A stretch of 64,000 nucleotides of DNA from DATEDA01 sp963744255 (GTDB lineage: Bacteria > Pseudomonadota > Gammaproteobacteria > Burkholderiales > SG8-39), in the NCBI GenBank assembly GCA_963744255.1, contig CAVUSZ010000016.1, positions 186,001 through 250,000 on the forward strand, given 5' to 3'. Each line of letters starts with the position of its first letter. Positions within the stretch are counted from its first letter, which is position 1. The position numbers were made by a program, and so were the translations under genes. The notes beneath the pieces were generated by a model. The model ran no database searches. It was not told where the DNA came from and saw only the letters and a list, made by a program, of their open reading frames with translations. Shown here one piece after another: positions 1 to 8,665 of this stretch.

Positions 1-496
1 GGTCCTTCACGCGCCGGCGCTGATCGTCGCGCGACAGGTGAAACCAGATCTTGACGAGCAGCACGCCCTCGTCCGCGAGCATCGTCTCGAAGTGCCGGAT
101 CTCCTGGAGCAGGCGGTGAAGATCAGCGTCGTCGATCCGTCCCGCGGTACGGAGCGTTAGGAGCTCGTAGTACCATGCGTTGAGGAAAATCGCGAGCTTG
201 CCCTTCGGCGGGAGCGCGAGCCAGTAGCGCCACGCCGGCGGGCGCTCGCGCTCGAGGTCGTTGCGGCGCTCGAACGCGTGCGTGAAGACGTGGCGCGGGT
301 CCATCCACTCGTTGAACCGGTTGGCGGTCTCGCTGCGACCGCCGCCGCCGATCCCCGACAGCAGCGCGATGGTCTGGAAGCGCCCGCGCTCGAAGAGGTC
401 ATACTGCGCGTCGAGCAGCGCCTCCCGCAGCTTCGGAATCTCCTTCTCGTAGTCGGCCTTGTCGAGCTTGTGGCCAACTTCCGCCGATTCGAACAT
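1..496 (-). CDS. pap: Polyphosphate:AMP phosphotransferase (PPK2 family), 3' end cut by window edge
   Basis: The first 165 residues of a PPK2-type polyphosphate:AMP phosphotransferase are visible; the gene runs off the left edge. The family moves phosphate from polyphosphate to AMP, giving ADP. The N-terminus (MFESAEVGHKLDKADYEKE) and the following LREALLDAQYDL and ETANRFNEWMDPRHV stretches are typical of the two-domain members. The P-loop reads GIGGGGRSET: the usual GK is GR here. In double-domain PPK2 proteins one domain is often catalytically weak, so this copy may be the structural half. The ATG is preceded by CGGAGAG nine bases upstream. Downstream on the same strand order it follows the CYTH-CHAD gene, also a polyphosphate-linked family. 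Assignment is from sequence pattern only, as the second domain is not in the window. Confidence 0.8.
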   Translation of the reverse strand, partial: MFESAEVGHKLDKADYEKEIPKLREALLDAQYDLFERGRFQTIALLSGIGGGGRSETANRFNEWMDPRHVFTHAFERRNDLERERPPAWRYWLALPPKGKLAIFLNAWYYELLTLRTAGRIDDADLHRLLQEIRHFETMLADEGVLLVKIWFHLSRDDQRRRVKD

Positions 497-597
497 GCCG
501 GCAGGCTCTCCGTAGGTCGGTACGATGCGATGGAGCACCCCCGGGGTGCACCCGATCCCGGGCGACTCGCCGCTCTAGGCGGCGGGTTTCCCGGCCG

Positions 598-2163
598 TCA
601 GCGCCAGAACGGTTTCGTGTCGGCGAACTCGCGCCACGCGCGCTTGTAGCCGGCGAGCTCGTTCACCGCGACCGCGGCCACCCAGCCGCGGACGAGCCCG
701 TCGACGCGCTCGGGCACGGGTTGCTTCGCCCCCGCAACCGCCTCGGTAAGCAGGCGGTCGGCCACCACCGCGTCGTTGAGGGCGCCGAGTATATCTTGCA
801 GCTCTTCCAATGCCGCCAGGTACGGCGCTACGCGCTTCTTCGGGTACGCCGCGGCGAAGAACTCCGCCGCGTAGCGCAGCTTCTTCGCCGCGATCCGCAC
901 CTGGTGGCGCGCTTCCGGGCTCGCCTGCGGAACGTCCGCGCCGCGCTTGCGCAGCCGCCGGTCGAGCCGGTGGAGGACGAACGCCGCGAACTCGTCGAGC
1001 GGCGCCGCGAGATCGGCGGGCGGCGCCGCCGGCGCGGGGCCCTCCACGGGCGGGGACGCGCGCGCGAACCCCGCCAGATCGTCGTGTGCGAACTGCTCGC
1101 CGAGCGCGAGGATGAGGGCCGTGTAGCGCGTCGAGCGCACCGCTTCGCGCGCGGCCTCGCCATGCGCACGGCGGATGCGGGCGCACCGCGCGCGAAAGCG
1201 CTTCAGCCCCGCGCCGGCGTCGACGCTCCGCGCGAGCGTCGCGAGGGTTGCCGTCGCGAACACGTCCCAATCGCGCGCCGGCCCGAGCGCGTTCTGCAGC
1301 CATCGCAGCTCGGCCGCGATCGCCGCGATCGCCGGCTTCCCGAGCGCGAGGCCGGCGAGCCCGAGGCAGGACCGCAGGCGTCTCAGGCCCACACGGAACT
1401 GATGAAGGTATTCCGGGTCCTTGCCCGTGAGTAGCCCGTCCTCGTTCGCCTGCATCTGCGCGATGCACCCGAACGCGATTCGCCGCAGCGCGGCGCCCGC
1501 CGAGAGCGGACCGTCTAGCGGCACGGCCTCCGCCTTCCGCGGCGCCGCCCGCGCCCCGCTTGCGAGCGCGTAGCCGCGCTCCGCCTTGCTTGCATGGCCG
1601 AGCCGGATCGGGATGTCGCGCGCGATCTCGCGGGCGAGCGCGAAGAGGCGATGCGGGTCGCCGGTCTTCAGCTCGATCTCGGCTTCGCTGATCGGCGCCG
1701 CCCGCTCGCCCGCCCGGATCTCCCCGCGGTCGATCGCGAGCTCCGCAGCGGTGCCGTCGGCAAACCCGACCATGCGCGCCGCGCGGTCGAACTCGGTCGT
1801 GAAGACCGGCTGGAGCCGCTCGCGGACGCGCTTGTGCGCAAACAGCCTGTAGTACGGCGTCTCATCGAGCACCGCGAGGTCGACGGCCCCGCCCTGGGCG
1901 AGCGGCCACTCGAGCTCCTCGCGCGCGTGCAAGCCCGCGGCCGCGACGCCTCCCGCCTTGAGCGTCTGCACGCTGCGCTCGCCGCTGCGACGCACTCGCA
2001 ATGCGAGGCCCTCGCGGGCAAGCTCGAAATCGGGCGTGTCGTAATAGACGGTCGCGAGGTGCTCCCGGCGCCCGGCCCACCGGCGCATGCCCTTCAGCGC
2101 CGGGTGCCGCTCGACCTTCGCGAGGTCCTCGGGCGCGGCCAGCAGCTTGAGCTCGATTTCCAT
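598..2163 (-). CDS. CYTH and CHAD domain protein (inorganic triphosphatase-like)
   Basis: A 521-residue protein with an N-terminal CYTH domain (about residues 1-200) and a C-terminal CHAD helical domain (about 220-510). The diagnostic ExExK motif is at residues 2-6 (MEIELK), and the acidic and basic residues lining the triphosphate tunnel recur through the first 180 residues. CYTH proteins with CHAD hydrolyse inorganic triphosphate or bind polyphosphate, and CHAD domains localise to polyphosphate granules in some bacteria. Its ATG directly follows the relA stop (TGAATG), so it is very likely co-transcribed with relA. A polyphosphate phosphotransferase lies just downstream, after about 100 bases that hold a 6-bp hairpin (568-584) lacking a clear T-run. 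The pairing with polyphosphate metabolism is an inference from context. Confidence 0.88.
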   Translation of the reverse strand: MEIELKLLAAPEDLAKVERHPALKGMRRWAGRREHLATVYYDTPDFELAREGLALRVRRSGERSVQTLKAGGVAAAGLHAREELEWPLAQGGAVDLAVLDETPYYRLFAHKRVRERLQPVFTTEFDRAARMVGFADGTAAELAIDRGEIRAGERAAPISEAEIELKTGDPHRLFALAREIARDIPIRLGHASKAERGYALASGARAAPRKAEAVPLDGPLSAGAALRRIAFGCIAQMQANEDGLLTGKDPEYLHQFRVGLRRLRSCLGLAGLALGKPAIAAIAAELRWLQNALGPARDWDVFATATLATLARSVDAGAGLKRFRARCARIRRAHGEAAREAVRSTRYTALILALGEQFAHDDLAGFARASPPVEGPAPAAPPADLAAPLDEFAAFVLHRLDRRLRKRGADVPQASPEARHQVRIAAKKLRYAAEFFAAAYPKKRVAPYLAALEELQDILGALNDAVVADRLLTEAVAGAKQPVPERVDGLVRGWVAAVAVNELAGYKRAWREFADTKPFWR

Positions 2164-4359
2164 TCAACGCCGCCCGGCGGAGAACACGCCGGCGACTCCG
2201 CCGATCTGCGCGAGCGCCCGCTGCAGGTGGTCGCGGTCCTCCACCTCGACCGTGAAGAGCATCGTCGCCACGTCCTGGCGGCTCAGCGTGTTCACGGCGG
2301 TGACGTTGATGCGTTCGCGCGAGAGCACCTCCGACACGTCGCGCAGCAGCCCCTGGCGGTCGTGGGCCTGGACCGCGATGTCGACCGGGAACACCGCCGA
2401 CGCGCGCGCGCCCCACTGCGAGTCGATCGCCCGCTCCGGATGCCGGACGAGGAGATGCGCGAGGCTGCGGCAGTCGCGCCGGTGAACCGAGATGCCGCGG
2501 CCGCGGGTGACGAAACCGACGATCGCATCCGGCGGCACCGGCTTGCAGCAGCGCGCGAGCTGCGTCATCAGCCGATCGACGCCGACCACCAGGATGCCAC
2601 CTGCCTCCGCCGTCGCCTTGCTCTTCCTGGTGACGACCGTTTCCTCCACCGGCGTTTCGGCGGGCTCCGGTCCGCGGGCCGCCACCTGGATCGCGCGCGG
2701 TCCGATCTCGTCGCGTCCGACGGCGGCGAAGAAGTCCTCGGCCTTCGCGAAGCCGAACTGCGCGGCCAGCGCCTCGAGCCTGACGCCGGTTGCGCCCTCG
2801 CGAGCAAGCTCGCGCTCGACGACGGCGCGGCCCGCTGCGGCCGTCCGCGCGAGATCCTCCGCGTTGAACCACTGCCGGACCTTGTTCCGTGCGCGCGAGG
2901 TCGCGAGATAGCCCGGCTGGGTGAGCCAGTCGCGCGACGGCCCGCCGGTCTTCGCCGCGACGATCTCGACGCGCTGGCCGTTGTCGAGCCGGTAGTCGAG
3001 CGGCACCATCGCGCCATCGACCTTCGCACCGCGGCAGCGGTGACCGAGGTCGGTGTGGAGCGCGTACGCGAAGTCGATCGGCGTGGCGCCGCGTGCGAGA
3101 TCGATCACCCGGCCCTGCGGCGTCAGGACATACACGGTGTCGTCGAGCGCCGCGCGCTTCGACTGCTCCACCCACTCGGACGAGTCGACGACTTCGTCGC
3201 GCCATGCGAGCACCTGTCGCAGCCAGGCGATCTTGTCGTCGTAAGCGTCATCGCGCCCGGTCTTGCCTTCCTTGTAGCGCCAGTGCGCCGCGACACCGAG
3301 CTCGGCGTGGCGGTGCATCTCGTGGGTGCGGATCTGCACCTCGAGCGAGCGCCCGTCCGTCCCGGCAACCGCCGTGTGGAGCGAGCGGTACCGATTGCCC
3401 TTGGGACGGGAGATGTAGTCGTCGAACTCCTTCGGGATCGGCGCCCACAGGTTGTGGACGATCCCGAGCACGGTGTAGCAGTCCTTCACCGTGTCGACGA
3501 GCACGCGCAAGCCTCGCACGTCGTACAGCTCGTCGAACTCGAGGCCCTTCTGCAGCATCTTGCTGTAGATGCTGTAGATGTGCTTGGGACGCCCGCTGAC
3601 CTCGCCGGCGACGCCCGCCGCGGCGATCTCGCGGCTGAGCGTGGCGATCGCCTCGGCGATGAACGTCTCGCGCTCGCCGCGACGCTCGTCGAGCTCGCGC
3701 GCGATGCGCTTGTAGAGATCCGGCTCCAGGAACCGGAACGAGAGGTCTTCCAGCTCCCATTTGAGCTGCCAGATTCCGAGCCGGTTGGCGAGCGGCGCGT
3801 AGATGTCGAGCGTCTCGCGCGCGAGCGGGCGGCGGATCTCGTCGGACGCCTTGGCGAGGAACCGCAGCGTCTGGGTGCGGCTCGCAAGGCGGATCAGGAC
3901 CACGCGGATGTCCTCCACCATCGCGAGCAGCATCTTGCGCAGGGTCTCCGCCTGCGAATGCTTCCCCTTCTCGTCGGCCGCCGCGAGTCCGCGCGTGACG
4001 ACCCGCAGGCGATTCAGCTTCGAAACGCCGTCGACGAGCGCCGCAACGGCGGCGTCGAAACGCGCGGCGAGCCGGTCGAGCGCATCCGGCAGGTACTCCG
4101 GAACTGCGAAGAGCAGCCCGGCGGCGCGCGTCGCGGCGTCGATCCGAAGCTGGGCGAGGTTGGCGGCAAGACCATACGCGTGGTCGAGCGCGGGCTCGCC
4201 GGTACCGAGGAGCTTTCCCTCGTACAGCGGCGCCGCGAACTCGAGCGCTCGCTCGACGACCGCGCGCTCGGACGCTTCGAGCCCGGCGAGCGCGGGCTCG
4301 AGTGCGGGCGGCGCTGACGTCGACGACGCGTCGGCGGTAGGCTTTACGAGGGTGACCAC
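2164..4359 (-). CDS. relA: GTP pyrophosphokinase RelA (ppGpp synthetase)
   Basis: A 731-residue long RSH protein making (p)ppGpp in the stringent response. The synthetase domain is intact: RPKHIYSIYSKM (257-268), YDVRGLR (279-285), EFDD (311-314), RYRSLHT (323-329) and EVQIRT (340-345). EFDD matches the acidic ExDD signature of RelA rather than the basic RxKD of SpoT. The hydrolase region is degenerate: where active enzymes have LLHDV, residues 82-86 read LLFAV, so the His-Asp metal site is gone. A TGS domain (about 408-470), zinc-finger-like Cys pair near 590 and a C-terminal ACT domain follow. I chose the GTG at 4359; no strong ribosome site precedes it. The CYTH-CHAD gene is immediately downstream. 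Confidence 0.93.
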   Translation of the reverse strand: MVTLVKPTADASSTSAPPALEPALAGLEASERAVVERALEFAAPLYEGKLLGTGEPALDHAYGLAANLAQLRIDAATRAAGLLFAVPEYLPDALDRLAARFDAAVAALVDGVSKLNRLRVVTRGLAAADEKGKHSQAETLRKMLLAMVEDIRVVLIRLASRTQTLRFLAKASDEIRRPLARETLDIYAPLANRLGIWQLKWELEDLSFRFLEPDLYKRIARELDERRGERETFIAEAIATLSREIAAAGVAGEVSGRPKHIYSIYSKMLQKGLEFDELYDVRGLRVLVDTVKDCYTVLGIVHNLWAPIPKEFDDYISRPKGNRYRSLHTAVAGTDGRSLEVQIRTHEMHRHAELGVAAHWRYKEGKTGRDDAYDDKIAWLRQVLAWRDEVVDSSEWVEQSKRAALDDTVYVLTPQGRVIDLARGATPIDFAYALHTDLGHRCRGAKVDGAMVPLDYRLDNGQRVEIVAAKTGGPSRDWLTQPGYLATSRARNKVRQWFNAEDLARTAAAGRAVVERELAREGATGVRLEALAAQFGFAKAEDFFAAVGRDEIGPRAIQVAARGPEPAETPVEETVVTRKSKATAEAGGILVVGVDRLMTQLARCCKPVPPDAIVGFVTRGRGISVHRRDCRSLAHLLVRHPERAIDSQWGARASAVFPVDIAVQAHDRQGLLRDVSEVLSRERINVTAVNTLSRQDVATMLFTVEVEDRDHLQRALAQIGGVAGVFSAGRR

Positions 4360-4399
4360 AGGGAAAAACGCGGCTCGCGGAAGGGTTGAGATGTTACCG

Positions 4400-4426
4400 G
4401 ACGGGCGCCATGGCGTCCGTCATAAT
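4400..4426 (+). promoter_or_regulatory. Dyad and possible -10 upstream of mtfA
   Basis: A 10-bp inverted repeat with one mismatch (4400-4409 and 4412-4421, two-base centre) abuts a CATAAT -10-like hexamer at 4421-4426, 31 bases before the mtfA start. No good -35 is visible. The dyad could be an operator or chance in GC-rich sequence. Confidence 0.25.
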
Positions 4427-4457
4427 CGCGAGCCGTGAGCACTTCGCCCGTGAGCGC

Positions 4458-5246
4458 ATGACGCTGTTCCGCAGCTGGCGCCGCAAGCGCCTCGTCCGCG
4501 CGGCGCGCATCGACGATGCGTTGTGGCGCCGCGTCATCGCCGGCCTACCGTTCCTCGCCGGAATGAGCGACGACGAGCTCGGTCGTCTTCGGGAGCTCGC
4601 GCTCCTCTTCGTGCACGAGAAGGAGATGCACGGCGCCGGCGGGCTCGAGCTCACCGACGAGATCCGGCTCGCGATCGCGGTGCAGGCGGTGCTGCCGGTG
4701 CTCAACCTCGGGCTCGACCCGTACGAGGGTTGGGTCGGCGTCGTCGTGTATCCGGGCGAGTTCCGGGTGCGTCGCCGGGAGCTCGACGACGACGGCGTCA
4801 TGCACGAGTGGGACGACGAGCTGTCGGGCGAAGCGTGGCCCGGCGGGCCGGTGCTCCTCTCCTGGGAGGACGTGGCGCTCGGCAACGCCGCGCCCGAGCA
4901 AGGCGGCGAGCCCGGCTACAACGTCGTCATCCACGAGTTCGCGCACAAGATCGACATGCTGAAGGGCGAGGCCGACGGCTACCCTACGCCCCACCGGGAC
5001 ATGGACCGCACCGCCTGGGGGCGCGCGCTCGAATCGGCCTATGCGCGGTTCGTCGGAATGGTGGAGCGGGAGCAGGAAACGCTGCTCGATCCGTACGCCG
5101 CCGAGCACCCGGCGGAGTTCTTCGCGGTCGCGAGCGAGGCGTTCTTCACCGATCCGCACGCGCTGAAGAAAGAGTTCGGGGCGCTCTACGACCAGCTCGC
5201 GCTCTTCTACCGGCAGGACCCGGCGGCGCGGCTGCCGGCGCGCTAA
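4458..5246 (+). CDS. mtfA: MtfA-family zinc-dependent peptidase
   Basis: A 262-residue M90-family protein. The zinc motif HEFAH is at residues 159-163, and the downstream acidic region EHPAEFFAVASEAFF supplies the third ligand. In E. coli MtfA binds the glucose regulator Mlc and has aminopeptidase activity; no Mlc homologue is in this window, so the partner is unknown here. I start at ATG 4458 because the protein then begins just before the conserved helical N-terminus; an upstream in-frame ATG at 4386 would add 24 unlikely residues. It is divergent from relA and converges with the hydrolase gene, sharing three bases at the stop codons. Confidence 0.87.
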   Translation: MTLFRSWRRKRLVRAARIDDALWRRVIAGLPFLAGMSDDELGRLRELALLFVHEKEMHGAGGLELTDEIRLAIAVQAVLPVLNLGLDPYEGWVGVVVYPGEFRVRRRELDDDGVMHEWDDELSGEAWPGGPVLLSWEDVALGNAAPEQGGEPGYNVVIHEFAHKIDMLKGEADGYPTPHRDMDRTAWGRALESAYARFVGMVEREQETLLDPYAAEHPAEFFAVASEAFFTDPHALKKEFGALYDQLALFYRQDPAARLPAR

Positions 5247-6103
5247 CCCCGCAGCAGATAGTCGCGGACGATCGCGATCTGGTCGGCATGCATCAGCGTC
5301 GGCGCGTGACCGATGCCGCGCAGCTCCACGGCTTCCGCGTGCGGGCCGGTGGTCTTCATCCGCTCGACGGTCTCGCGCATGAGGAGGTCGGACAGGCCGC
5401 CGCGGATGACGAGCGTCGGGCACTTCACCGCCTCCCACACCGGCCACAGCTCGACGTCCTTGTGCGGCGCGCCGGCGTTGAACGGCTCGGCGATCCTGGG
5501 ATCGTAGTGCGCGCGGTACGTCCCGTCGGGCTCCTGCCGCACGTAGTGCTCGGTCAGGAACCGCCACTCCGCGTCGCTGTGCGGGCCGAAGAACATGCTC
5601 ACGGTCCGCACGTACTGGACCGCGGTCTCGAACGTCGGGAACATCGGCGCCCTGCCGACGTAGGTACCGATCCGGTTGAGCGATACGCCGGTGACGACCG
5701 GCCCGGCTTCGTTGAGCACCATCCGCCGGATCGGCGTTTTCTCGAGCGACGCGAGCGCCATCCCGATCAGCCCGCCCATCGAGGTGCCGACCCAGTCGAC
5801 CGACTCCACCCCGAGCCGCGCGATCAGCGTGATGACACTATTGATATAGGTCGGCGTCGCGTAGTCCGCCGGATTCCTGAGCCAGTCGCTCCCGCCCCGT
5901 CCCGGCATGTCGGGGCAGACCACGCGATAGCGGTCGGCGAGCGCCTTGGCGAGCGGGTCGAAGTCGCGCGCGGTGCGGGTCAGGCCGTGCACGCAGACGA
6001 GGACGCGCGGATTCTCCCGGTCACCCCGCTCGACGTACGACAGCCGATGCAGGCCCGAGAGGCTCGCGCAGAGCACGCTGTCGCGGCGGAACTGTTCGGT
6101 CAC
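5243..6103 (-). CDS. Alpha/beta hydrolase
   Basis: An alpha/beta-hydrolase of 286 residues. The nucleophile elbow GTSMGG places Ser at about residue 108; the acid is probably Asp239 (GGLSDLL) and the base His266 (GIGHAP). The N-terminal HGLTRTARDF segment forms the oxyanion-hole strand. The substrate cannot be told. I choose the GTG at 6103 because AAGGAAG lies five bases upstream; a TTG at 6118 would overlap that ribosome site and is less likely. Its stop overlaps that of mtfA on the other strand. A palindromic element separates it from the next upstream gene, with which it may be co-transcribed. Confidence 0.85.
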   Translation of the reverse strand: MTEQFRRDSVLCASLSGLHRLSYVERGDRENPRVLVCVHGLTRTARDFDPLAKALADRYRVVCPDMPGRGGSDWLRNPADYATPTYINSVITLIARLGVESVDWVGTSMGGLIGMALASLEKTPIRRMVLNEAGPVVTGVSLNRIGTYVGRAPMFPTFETAVQYVRTVSMFFGPHSDAEWRFLTEHYVRQEPDGTYRAHYDPRIAEPFNAGAPHKDVELWPVWEAVKCPTLVIRGGLSDLLMRETVERMKTTGPHAEAVELRGIGHAPTLMHADQIAIVRDYLLRG

Positions 6104-6124
6104 CGGTGCTTCCTTCAAGAAACG

Positions 6125-6198
6125 CCAACGCAGAGCGCGCAGCGCACGCGGAGAACCCCGTCAGCCCTTCTCCGCGACTTCGGCGTCCTCTGCGTTGG
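6125..6198. repeat. 74-bp nested palindromic element
   Basis: Outer arms of 11 bp pair perfectly (6125-6135 CCAACGCAGAG with 6188-6198), and inner arms of 9 bp also pair perfectly (6147-6155 CGCGGAGAA with 6168-6176), leaving a 12-base loop. The unit is rich in CGCAGAG/GCGGAG words and sits between two co-oriented genes. It looks like a small dispersed palindromic element rather than a terminator, as no T-run follows on either strand. Confidence 0.7.
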
Positions 6199-6203
6199 AA
6201 TTC

Positions 6204-7046
6204 CTAGTGCCGCGCGGTCTGGAGCCAGTGCCGTGCCACGAGCGCGGCGATCTCCCGTGCTTCGGGCGCGGCCAGCTCGAGCACGAAGCCGCCTCCCGGC
6301 AGCTCGGCGAGCACCGTCTTCAGCTTGATCGAGTAGACGTTCGCGGCATTCACCTTGAAGCCGTAGGCCGCGTAGCGGCTCCGCTCGACCGCGGTCTCCT
6401 CGGGCGGGCTCTCGTCGAACCAGATCCACTCCGCCGCGAAGCCCGCCGCCAGCCGGTCGAGCTCCGCCAGCAGATCGCGATCGATTGGCTCGCGCGGGTC
6501 GAGCTCGGCGTAGGCTGCGCGCTCGCCGGAGAGCGTCCAGCGTTCCGCCCACTCGCCTTCGACCCCGTCGGTCGCCTCGAGCACCGTCGCGCCGTCGCGG
6601 CGCTCGGCACGGAACAGTGCGTGCTGCGCGGCAGTGACTGCGTAGCCGATCCACTCTCGGGGGCGCCGGTGCCGGCAGACGATCGCAATCGCCAGCGTCC
6701 CGTCCGCGGCAACGCGCAGCTCGCACGCGCCCGCGCGTTCCGGCGCCCGGTCGGTGGATTGATCCGCGAGCCGCCCGGCCTGGATCGTTGCGCGTCCCCC
6801 TGCCCCGCCCTGCTCCGTCCACTGCACCTCGACGACGAGGTCGGGGAGCTCGGCCGACGCGGCAACGAAGGGCGGATAAGGCACTCCCGCCGACTTCAGC
6901 CGCCAGTCGAGCCGGCCGTCGGTGTGGAGCTCGCGGTACGGCTCGCCGAATTCCGCGTCGAGCAGCTCGTTCGCGCGGCGCCGGTAGGCCGCGAGCTGCG
7001 CCGCGTCGCCCTCGACGGTGATGGTCGCTGCAACACGCCGTCCCAT
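6204..7046 (-). CDS. Conserved-looking hypothetical protein
   Basis: A 280-residue soluble protein I do not recognise. It has no signal peptide, membrane span or clear catalytic motif. It alternates charged and hydrophobic segments with several Trp (for example EWAERWTL and EWIWFDESPP) and a C-terminal basic-hydrophobic part (FKVNAANVYSIKLKTVL). Codon use matches the neighbours, and the coding frame is uninterrupted, so it is probably real. A TATACT hexamer ends nine bases before the ATG and no ribosome site is seen. It is divergent from the Anbu cluster, which might make it a linked gene, but nothing in the sequence proves that. Confidence 0.7.
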   Translation of the reverse strand: MGRRVAATITVEGDAAQLAAYRRRANELLDAEFGEPYRELHTDGRLDWRLKSAGVPYPPFVAASAELPDLVVEVQWTEQGGAGGRATIQAGRLADQSTDRAPERAGACELRVAADGTLAIAIVCRHRRPREWIGYAVTAAQHALFRAERRDGATVLEATDGVEGEWAERWTLSGERAAYAELDPREPIDRDLLAELDRLAAGFAAEWIWFDESPPEETAVERSRYAAYGFKVNAANVYSIKLKTVLAELPGGGFVLELAAPEAREIAALVARHWLQTARH

Positions 7047-7055
7047 GACGCTTCG

Positions 7056-7061
7056 AGTATA
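7056..7061 (-). promoter_or_regulatory. -10 box of the hypothetical gene at 6204-7046
   Basis: TATACT on the minus strand, nine bases before the ATG at 7046. The expected transcription start falls almost on the start codon, suggesting a leaderless or very short-leader mRNA. The -35 is weak. Confidence 0.4.
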
Positions 7062-7172
7062 TCAAGCGCTCTTCCGGCGCCGGCGCACCACGACATTGCC
7101 CGCCCGCACTCGTCCGGTGCGGATGGGGGCCCGGGAAGCGACGGTCCCCCGCGACACGCACTGGCACGGGCG

Positions 7173-7203
7173 TTGCTCGCGGCTTCCGGCGGTGCGCTAG
7201 ACT
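7173..7203 (+). promoter_or_regulatory. Possible promoter of the Anbu cluster
   Basis: TTGCTC (7173-7178) and TAGACT (7198-7203) are separated by 19 bases, longer than ideal; a TG lies upstream of the -10. It is the best sigma70-like candidate in the 188-base divergent gap before the ATP-grasp gene. Confidence 0.35.
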
Positions 7204-7234
7204 AGAAGCGGTCCGCGGAGTGCGTTCGATCCCG

Positions 7235-8659
7235 ATGACGGCCAATCCGAAGCTCTTCTTCGACGAGATGCGGGGTCTCACCGGGGACGTGCTGCCGCAC
7301 TATCGGCCCTACGTCGAGTGGGTCGAAAAGCTCCCGCCCGAGTACCTGGCGCAGAAGCGGCAGGAAGCGGATGTGCTGTTCCAGCGCGTCGGCATCACTT
7401 TCGCCGTCTACGGGGAGGACGCCGGCACCGAACGGCTGATTCCCTTCGACATCGTCCCGCGGATCATCCCGGCCGCCGACTGGCAGCGGCTCGAGCGCGG
7501 ACTTGCGCAGCGGATGCGCGCCCTCAATCTGTTCCTGCGCGACATCTACAACGAAGGCGCGATCCTGAAGGAAGGGATCATTCCCGCGCGGAAGGCCCTC
7601 GAGAACGCGCAATACCGCTCGGTGATGAAGGGGATGCGGGTGCCGGGCGACACCTACGCGCACATCGCCGGGGTCGACATCGTGCGCGCGGGCGAAGGCG
7701 AGTTCTACGTCCTCGAGGACAACCTCCGGGTGCCGTCGGGCGTGTCGTACATGCTCGAGAATCGCAAGATGATGATGCGGCTCTTCCCCGAGGTGTTCGC
7801 GCGGAACGAGGTCGCGCCGATCGACCACTATCCGGATCTGCTCCTCGACACGCTGCGCCAGGTCGCGCCCGCCGGCGTGAGCAACCCGACGGTGGCGCTG
7901 CTCACGCCCGGCTCGTACAACTCGGCGTACTTCGAGCACACGTTCCTCGCGCAGCAGATGGGAATCGAGCTCGTGGAGGGCCAGGACCTGATCGTCCGCG
8001 ACGAGACGGTCTACATGCGCACGACGCGCGGCCCGAAGCGCGTCGACGTGATCTACCGGCGCGTCGACGACGACTTCCTCGATCCGCAGGTGTTCCGGCC
8101 GGACTCGCTGCTCGGCGTGGCGGGGCTCTTCTCCGCGTACAAGGCGGGGCGGGTCACGCTCGCCAACGCGATCGGCACCGGCGTCGCCGATGACAAGTCG
8201 ATGTATCCGCACGTGCCGGAGATGATCGAGTACTACCTCGGCGAGAAGCCGATCCTCAACAACGTCCCGACCTGGCAGCTGCGGAAGAAGGAGGACCTGC
8301 ACCACGTCCTCGACCGCCTCCACGAGCTGGTGGTGAAGGAGGTGCACGGATCGGGCGGCTACGGGATGCTGGTGGGACCGACCTCGACGATGGCGCAGCG
8401 CGCCGAGTTCCGCGAACGGATCCTCGCGAACCCCGAGAAGTACATCGCCCAGCCGACGCTCGCGCTGTCGACCTGCCCGACTTACGCGGAAAGCGGCGTC
8501 GCGCCGCGTCACGTGGATCTCCGCCCGTTCGTGCTGTCGGGCAGGGAGATCCGGATGGTCCCCGGCGGGCTCACCCGCGTCGCGCTGAAGGAGGGCTCGC
8601 TGATCGTCAACTCCTCGCAGGGCGGGGGGACGAAGGACACGTGGGTGCTGGAGAAGTAG
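7235..8659 (+). CDS. Circularly permuted ATP-grasp type 2 protein
   Basis: A 474-residue member of the circularly permuted ATP-grasp family (formerly DUF404/DUF407), thought to be a peptide or amide ligase. Family hallmarks include the FDEMRG start, RVPSGVSYMLENR, GSYNSAYFEHTFLA, the VVKEVHGSGGYGMLVGP nucleotide loop, and the C-terminal APRHVDLRPF and SSQGGGTKDTWVL. It is the first gene of a four-gene cluster with an alpha-E protein, the Anbu peptidase and a transglutaminase, a partnership seen repeatedly in proteobacteria. Its substrate is not established. I use ATG 7235; an in-frame GTG at 7220 overlaps the only ribosome-like sequence. The next gene starts six bases after its stop. Confidence 0.9.
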   Translation: MTANPKLFFDEMRGLTGDVLPHYRPYVEWVEKLPPEYLAQKRQEADVLFQRVGITFAVYGEDAGTERLIPFDIVPRIIPAADWQRLERGLAQRMRALNLFLRDIYNEGAILKEGIIPARKALENAQYRSVMKGMRVPGDTYAHIAGVDIVRAGEGEFYVLEDNLRVPSGVSYMLENRKMMMRLFPEVFARNEVAPIDHYPDLLLDTLRQVAPAGVSNPTVALLTPGSYNSAYFEHTFLAQQMGIELVEGQDLIVRDETVYMRTTRGPKRVDVIYRRVDDDFLDPQVFRPDSLLGVAGLFSAYKAGRVTLANAIGTGVADDKSMYPHVPEMIEYYLGEKPILNNVPTWQLRKKEDLHHVLDRLHELVVKEVHGSGGYGMLVGPTSTMAQRAEFRERILANPEKYIAQPTLALSTCPTYAESGVAPRHVDLRPFVLSGREIRMVPGGLTRVALKEGSLIVNSSQGGGTKDTWVLEK

Positions 8660-8665
8660 CCGCCC

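Noticed and set aside
568..584. Hairpin after the CYTH-CHAD gene as a terminator
   Set aside because: Only a 6-bp stem, with no T-run on the minus strand.
1594..4317. A 907-codon open frame on the plus strand
   Set aside because: It is antisense to the CYTH-CHAD gene and relA, Arg-rich and without recognisable domains, as expected of shadow frames in high-GC DNA.
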